A DNA stretch of 64,000 nucleotides from Ochrobactrum sp. Marseille-Q0166 (GTDB taxonomy: Bacteria > Pseudomonadota > Alphaproteobacteria > Rhizobiales > Rhizobiaceae), in contig NZ_JACJUO010000001.1 in the NCBI RefSeq assembly GCF_014397025.1, forward strand, positions 916,501-980,500, in the 5' to 3' direction. How positions within the stretch are numbered: the first letter of the stretch is position 1; every line of letters begins with the position of its first letter. A program made the translations under genes and the position numbers. Shown in pieces: positions 60,656 to 64,000 of the stretch. The notes below the pieces were generated by a model that was not told the DNA's origin, did no database searches, and saw only the letters and a list, made by a program, of their open reading frames with translations.

Positions 60656-61984
60656 TCAGGCCGCGCGTTTCAGCGCATCTCCGATCATGGAAACGATGGT
60701 GTCGATCTGTTCCTTCTCCACGATAAGTGGTGGCGAAAGGGCGATCACATCGCCGGTGACGCGGATCAGGAGACCCTTCTTGAAGCAATCAACAAAGACG
60801 TCATAGGCGCGTGCACCGATGGCGCCTTCGCGTGACGACAGTTCGATTGCACCAACGAGTCCGAGGTTACGGATGTCGATAACATTTGGAGCGCCCTTCA
60901 GCGAGTGAAGTGCGTTCTGCCAATATTCGGCCAGTTCTGCGCCGCGGGTCAGAAGATCTTCTTCGGCGTAGATTTCAAGCGTCGCAAGACCGGCGGCACA
61001 GGCAACCGGATGGCCGGAATAGGTGTAACCATGGAAAAGTTCGATGGCGTTTTCCGGGCCGGTCATCAGCGCGTCATACACGCTTCGGCTTGCAAAGACA
61101 GCACCCATCGGGATTGCACCGTTGGTCAGGCCCTTGGCGACGGTAACGAGATCAGGCTTCACGCCGAAATAATCGACCGCAAATGGAGTGCCGAGACGTC
61201 CGAAGCCGGTGATAACTTCGTCATAGATCACCAGAATGCCGTGCTTGTCAGCGGTCGCGCGGATACGTTCGAGATAGCCCTTTGGTGGCAGAACGACACC
61301 GGCGGAACCGGACATTGGCTCGACGATGACAGCGGCAATCTTTTCTGCGCCGTGCAGCTGAACCAGACGCTCCAGATCGTCGGCGAGTTCAATGCCGTAT
61401 TCCGGCAAGCCTTTGGAGAATGCATTGCGGCCAATATCGAGCGTATGGCGCATGTGGTCGGCCGGGATCTGCGGGAAAACGCGGCGGTTGTTGACGAGGC
61501 CACCGACAGAAATGCCGCCGAAGCCGACGCCGTGATAACCTTTTTCGCGACCGATCACGAGGGTACGGGTGCCCTGGCCAATGGCGCGCTGATAGGCGAT
61601 GGCGATCTTGAGAGCGGTATCGACCGATTCCGAGCCGGAATTGGTGAAGAACACGCGATCAAGTTTGGCATCCGGGCCACCGGGCGCAATGGCTGCGAGC
61701 TTTTCAGCAAAGTCGAAAGCGACGTTGTGGCCCATCTGGAAAGTCGGCGCGAAATCCATGGTGGAAATCTGGCGCTCAACGGCCTGCGTGATCTGCTTGC
61801 GGCCATGACCGGCATTGCAGCACCAAAGGCCAGCCGTGCCATCCAGAACCTGATTGCCGTCAACATCTGTGTAATACATGCCCGAAGCGCTTGCGAGCAG
61901 GCGCGGGGCGGCCTTGAATTGGCGGTTCGCCGTAAATGGCATCCAGAAATTATCAAGACTTGGCGCGTTGGTATTGTTTAGCAT
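60656..61984 (-). CDS. Omega-amino acid:pyruvate aminotransferase (beta-alanine type)
   Basis: A 442-residue class III PLP aminotransferase. The start DNFWMPFTANRQFKAAPRLL is characteristic of beta-alanine:pyruvate transaminases, SGSESVDTALKIAIAYQR follows, Asp255 (VIYDEVITGFGR) binds the PLP nitrogen and Lys284 (VAKGLTNGAIPMGA) forms the Schiff base. It moves the amino group of beta-alanine or another omega-amino acid to pyruvate, giving L-alanine. Next to dadA and divergent from an XRE-cupin regulator, which probably controls it. Confidence 0.9.
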   Translation of the reverse strand: MLNNTNAPSLDNFWMPFTANRQFKAAPRLLASASGMYYTDVDGNQVLDGTAGLWCCNAGHGRKQITQAVERQISTMDFAPTFQMGHNVAFDFAEKLAAIAPGGPDAKLDRVFFTNSGSESVDTALKIAIAYQRAIGQGTRTLVIGREKGYHGVGFGGISVGGLVNNRRVFPQIPADHMRHTLDIGRNAFSKGLPEYGIELADDLERLVQLHGAEKIAAVIVEPMSGSAGVVLPPKGYLERIRATADKHGILVIYDEVITGFGRLGTPFAVDYFGVKPDLVTVAKGLTNGAIPMGAVFASRSVYDALMTGPENAIELFHGYTYSGHPVACAAGLATLEIYAEEDLLTRGAELAEYWQNALHSLKGAPNVIDIRNLGLVGAIELSSREGAIGARAYDVFVDCFKKGLLIRVTGDVIALSPPLIVEKEQIDTIVSMIGDALKRAA

Positions 61985-62274
61985 TCCGACCTCCTATTTG
62001 ATAGCCTGTTCCAAAAGCCGCCCTGATCGGCTGCAAATGCGAATGTCCTGCGTCCGGTGCTCATGCACATTTAAGTACACTGCGCTCCGGTACTCGAAAA
62101 CCACCATTTTCGTGCGCACATGCCGCATTTTGAATAAGGCTCTGAAGAATAAAGGCCATGCATTATCGAAGGCAACAAGTCCTTTTCTTGAAAAATTTAA
62201 GCCATTGAAATTATGTGCTTTGAAACAGAAGTTTGTGATATATCGAACATCATAAACAATAAGGGGAACCGTCG
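61985..62274. other. Divergent gap aminotransferase / XRE-cupin gene
   Basis: About 290 bases without a supported gene. At the right end GTTTGTGAT (62231-62239) and ATCATAAAC (62249-62257) form an 8-of-9 inverted repeat, 18 bases before the regulator start and thus a candidate autoregulatory site. The left half has GC-rich partial palindromes around 62050-62120 that I cannot interpret. Confidence 0.4.
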
Positions 62275-62823
62275 ATGAGCATCGATATCGGAGGCAGGCT
62301 TCGCTATGTGCGCATGCGGCAGAATCTGTCTCAGCGAGAGCTTGCAAAACGTGCTGGCGTGACCAATTCCACCATATCGCTGATCGAAGCCAATCAGTCC
62401 AATCCTTCGGTGGGTGCATTAAAGCGCATTCTGGATGGAATTCCTATCGGCATGGCCGAGTTTTTTGCTCTGGAGCCGGATGCACCGCACAAGGTCTTCT
62501 ATCAGGCGGATGAGCTGGTGGAGATTGGCAAGGGGCCGATTTCCTATCGGCAGGTCGGCGATCACCTCTTTGCGCGTTCGCTGCAAATTCTCAAAGAGCG
62601 CTACGAGCCGGGATCGGACACCGGCAAGGTTCTGCTGATGCATGAAGGCGAGGAGGGGGGCATCGTCATTTCCGGTCGCATCGAGGTGACGGTCGGCAGC
62701 GAGCGCCGAATCCTTGGGCCGGGCGATGCCTATTATTTCTCCAGCAAGCTGCCGCATCGGTTCAAGTGCGTGGGGCCTGTTGCCTGCGAGGTGGTGAGCG
62801 CCTGCACACCACCAAGTTTTTGA
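62275..62823 (+). CDS. XRE-family regulator with cupin domain
   Basis: A 182-residue regulator of the PuuR-like type. The N-terminal Cro/CI helix-turn-helix (residues about 5-60) reads LRYVRMRQNLSQRELAKRAG and VTNSTISLIEANQSNPSVGA; a cupin_2 domain (about 105-175) includes HEGEEGGIVISGRIEVTVGS and GDAYYFSSKLPHRFKCVG. Such proteins respond to polyamines, amino acids or related ligands. AAGGGGAA precedes the ATG. Divergent from the omega-aminotransferase and convergent with dadA, so it likely senses an amine or amino acid handled by these enzymes. Confidence 0.86.
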   Translation: MSIDIGGRLRYVRMRQNLSQRELAKRAGVTNSTISLIEANQSNPSVGALKRILDGIPIGMAEFFALEPDAPHKVFYQADELVEIGKGPISYRQVGDHLFARSLQILKERYEPGSDTGKVLLMHEGEEGGIVISGRIEVTVGSERRILGPGDAYYFSSKLPHRFKCVGPVACEVVSACTPPSF

Positions 62824-62834
62824 TAGCGTTAAGC

Positions 62835-64000
62835 TTATGAGTAGCGGGCGATGCTTAAATCGTCGGCCTGAATGTCTGGCTTATTGCCAGAGATAAGGTC
62901 TGCGAGCAGTTTGCCGGAGCCGGGACCCATGGTCCAGCCAAGTGTGCCGTGGCCCGCATTGATAAACACATTGTCGTAGCGGGTTGCGCCGATGATCGGC
63001 GTTGAATCCGGCGTCATTGGGCGCAGGCCCGACCAGAAGGTTGCAGCCTTGAGATCGCCGCCCGGGAACAAATCGCTCACCGACAGATCAAGCGTTGCGC
63101 GACGTGCAGCCGGCAGGTCCTTGGTGAAGCCGGAGACTTCGGCCATTCCGCCCACACGGATGCGGTCGCCAAGACGGGTAATGGCAATCTTGTAACTTTC
63201 ATCAAGCACGGTCGAGACCGGCGCCAGTTCTTCATTAATGATCGGGGCGGTGATCGAATAGCCTTTCACCGGATAGATCGGAGCGTTCAGGCCAAGCGAC
63301 TTGACCAGAGCGGGCGTGTAGCTGCCGAGAGCCACGACATAGCGATCAGCCGTCAAGACGCCTTCCGACGTCTCAACGCCGGAGACTTTTCCACCTGTCA
63401 GCAGAAGCGATTTGATATCAACGCCGAAGCGGAACTTGACGCCGAGACCTTCGGCGATTTTCGCCAGTTCATTGGTGAATTTGAAACAGTCGCCGGTTTC
63501 ATCATGCGGCAGGCGCAGGCCGCCTACGAACTTGTCTCTGGCGCGCGCCAGAGCGGGCTCGACCCGCACGCAATCTTCGCGATCAAGCACTTCAAACGGC
63601 ACGCCATCCTGACGAAGAACTTCAATATCCTTGCCGATGCCGTCGAGCTGATACTGTTCTCGGAACAGCTGCAAAGTGCCCTGTGTGCGCTGGTCATACT
63701 GAATGCCGGTTTCTTCGCGCAACGCGACAAGGCAATCGCGGCTATATTCGGCCACCCGAACCATACGGGTCTTATTGATCTTGTAGCGGCTCTCGGTGCA
63801 GTTGGCGAGCATTTGCAGCAGCCAGCTATACTGTTTCGGATCAGTGGTCAGGCGCAGAACCAGCGGTGCATGTTTCTGAAACAGCCATTTGGCGGCTTTC
63901 AATGGAATGCCGGGGGCAGCCCAAGGTGACGCATAGCCGGGGGACACCTGTCCGGCATTGGCGAAGCTTGTTTCAAGAGCGGGGCCTTCTTCACGATCGA
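62835..64000 (-). CDS. dadA: D-amino-acid dehydrogenase, small subunit type (5' end missing)
   Basis: A partial gene. The frame is open to the right edge, where it reads [17 protein letters not shown] before [20 protein letters not shown], typical of DadA; the FAD-binding N-terminus, about 25-30 residues, lies outside. The remaining 387 residues include [56 protein letters not shown] and the C-terminal FAD loop [20 protein letters not shown]. It is a membrane-associated flavoprotein that oxidises D-amino acids, chiefly D-alanine, to keto acids and passes electrons to the respiratory chain. Confidence 0.93.
   Translation of the reverse strand, partial: DREEGPALETSFANAGQVSPGYASPWAAPGIPLKAAKWLFQKHAPLVLRLTTDPKQYSWLLQMLANCTESRYKINKTRMVRVAEYSRDCLVALREETGIQYDQRTQGTLQLFREQYQLDGIGKDIEVLRQDGVPFEVLDREDCVRVEPALARARDKFVGGLRLPHDETGDCFKFTNELAKIAEGLGVKFRFGVDIKSLLLTGGKVSGVETSEGVLTADRYVVALGSYTPALVKSLGLNAPIYPVKGYSITAPIINEELAPVSTVLDESYKIAITRLGDRIRVGGMAEVSGFTKDLPAARRATLDLSVSDLFPGGDLKAATFWSGLRPMTPDSTPIIGATRYDNVFINAGHGTLGWTMGPGSGKLLADLISGNKPDIQADDLSIARYS

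Noticed and set aside
60905-61981. A 358-codon open frame antisense to the omega-aminotransferase
   Set aside because: The true gene is on the minus strand with PLP-binding residues; the antisense product lacks recognisable motifs and a ribosome site.
1-64000. tRNA, rRNA, CRISPR, insertion sequence or prophage genes
   Set aside because: No regular direct-repeat array, T-loop-like motif, transposase or integrase was seen in any frame.

Overview
The window is alphaproteobacterial chromosome from the Brucella/Ochrobactrum group (Brucellaceae). The strongest evidence is a 520-residue D-aminopeptidase (31002-32564) that I recognise as the DAP enzyme described from Ochrobactrum anthropi. Supporting evidence is a chvE-gguA-gguB sugar transporter with gguC, a three-subunit PntAA/PntAB/PntB transhydrogenase, an aa3 oxidase subunit IV gene, and a dispersed intergenic repeat of the rhizobial/Brucella palindromic type. 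Coding density is high. I see no tRNA, rRNA, CRISPR array, prophage or insertion sequence. The only stretch with clearly foreign base composition is the AT-rich gene at 5156-5818.

Layout. 1-5000: an orphan FeeM/LuxI-like acyltransferase, a cytochrome oxidase subunit and the pnt operon. 5156-12012: an exported ClpP-like protein in an AT-rich island, a SAF-domain oxidoreductase, HAD and MaoC proteins, a membrane alpha/beta hydrolase, rpsU, a TPR lipoprotein and a VOC protein. 12070-14818: the methionine transporter, with metQ first, a terminator, then metN-metI. 15118-22692: a branched-chain-type ABC importer whose operon ends in a GMC oxidoreductase, with a divergent LysR regulator and a perfect 9-bp inverted repeat between them. 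22689-26221: a 29-codon membrane-peptide reading frame, an RpiR regulator with two matching operators, an MFS carrier and a racemase-like protein without catalytic cysteines. 26356-30036: a TPP enzyme, HSD10-like dehydrogenase and thiolase operon. 30139-32980: DUF72, D-aminopeptidase and OsmC.

33093-48465 is a large galactose locus. A galactofuranose-type importer (ytfQ-ytfR-ytfT-yjfF plus a FadR-type regulator) is transcribed one way. The other way runs gguC, a sugar 1-dehydrogenase, a sugar-acid dehydratase, dgoK, dgoA and then chvE-gguA-gguB. Together these encode import of galactose-like sugars and oxidative (De Ley-Doudoroff) breakdown to pyruvate and glyceraldehyde 3-phosphate. No obvious lactonase is present.

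48651-60486 begins with a D-amino-acid aminotransferase, followed by histidine utilisation. hutI-hutH-hutG-hutU-hutD is followed on the same strand by a NitT/TauT-type ABC importer, and hutF-hutC are divergent. A 12-bp palindrome in the hutI/hutF gap is the likely HutC operator. A 12/14 match to it lies just before the ABC importer, which suggests that the importer belongs to the histidine regulon. 60656-64000: an omega-amino-acid:pyruvate aminotransferase, a divergent XRE-cupin regulator and a 5'-truncated D-amino-acid dehydrogenase.

The most interesting signals are the probable HutC-controlled importer, the paired RpiR operators beside a cysteine-less racemase, the hidden 29-residue membrane peptide, the exported ClpP-like protein, and the hairpins or repeats that follow most solute-binding-protein genes. 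All functional calls come from reading the sequence; no searches were run.
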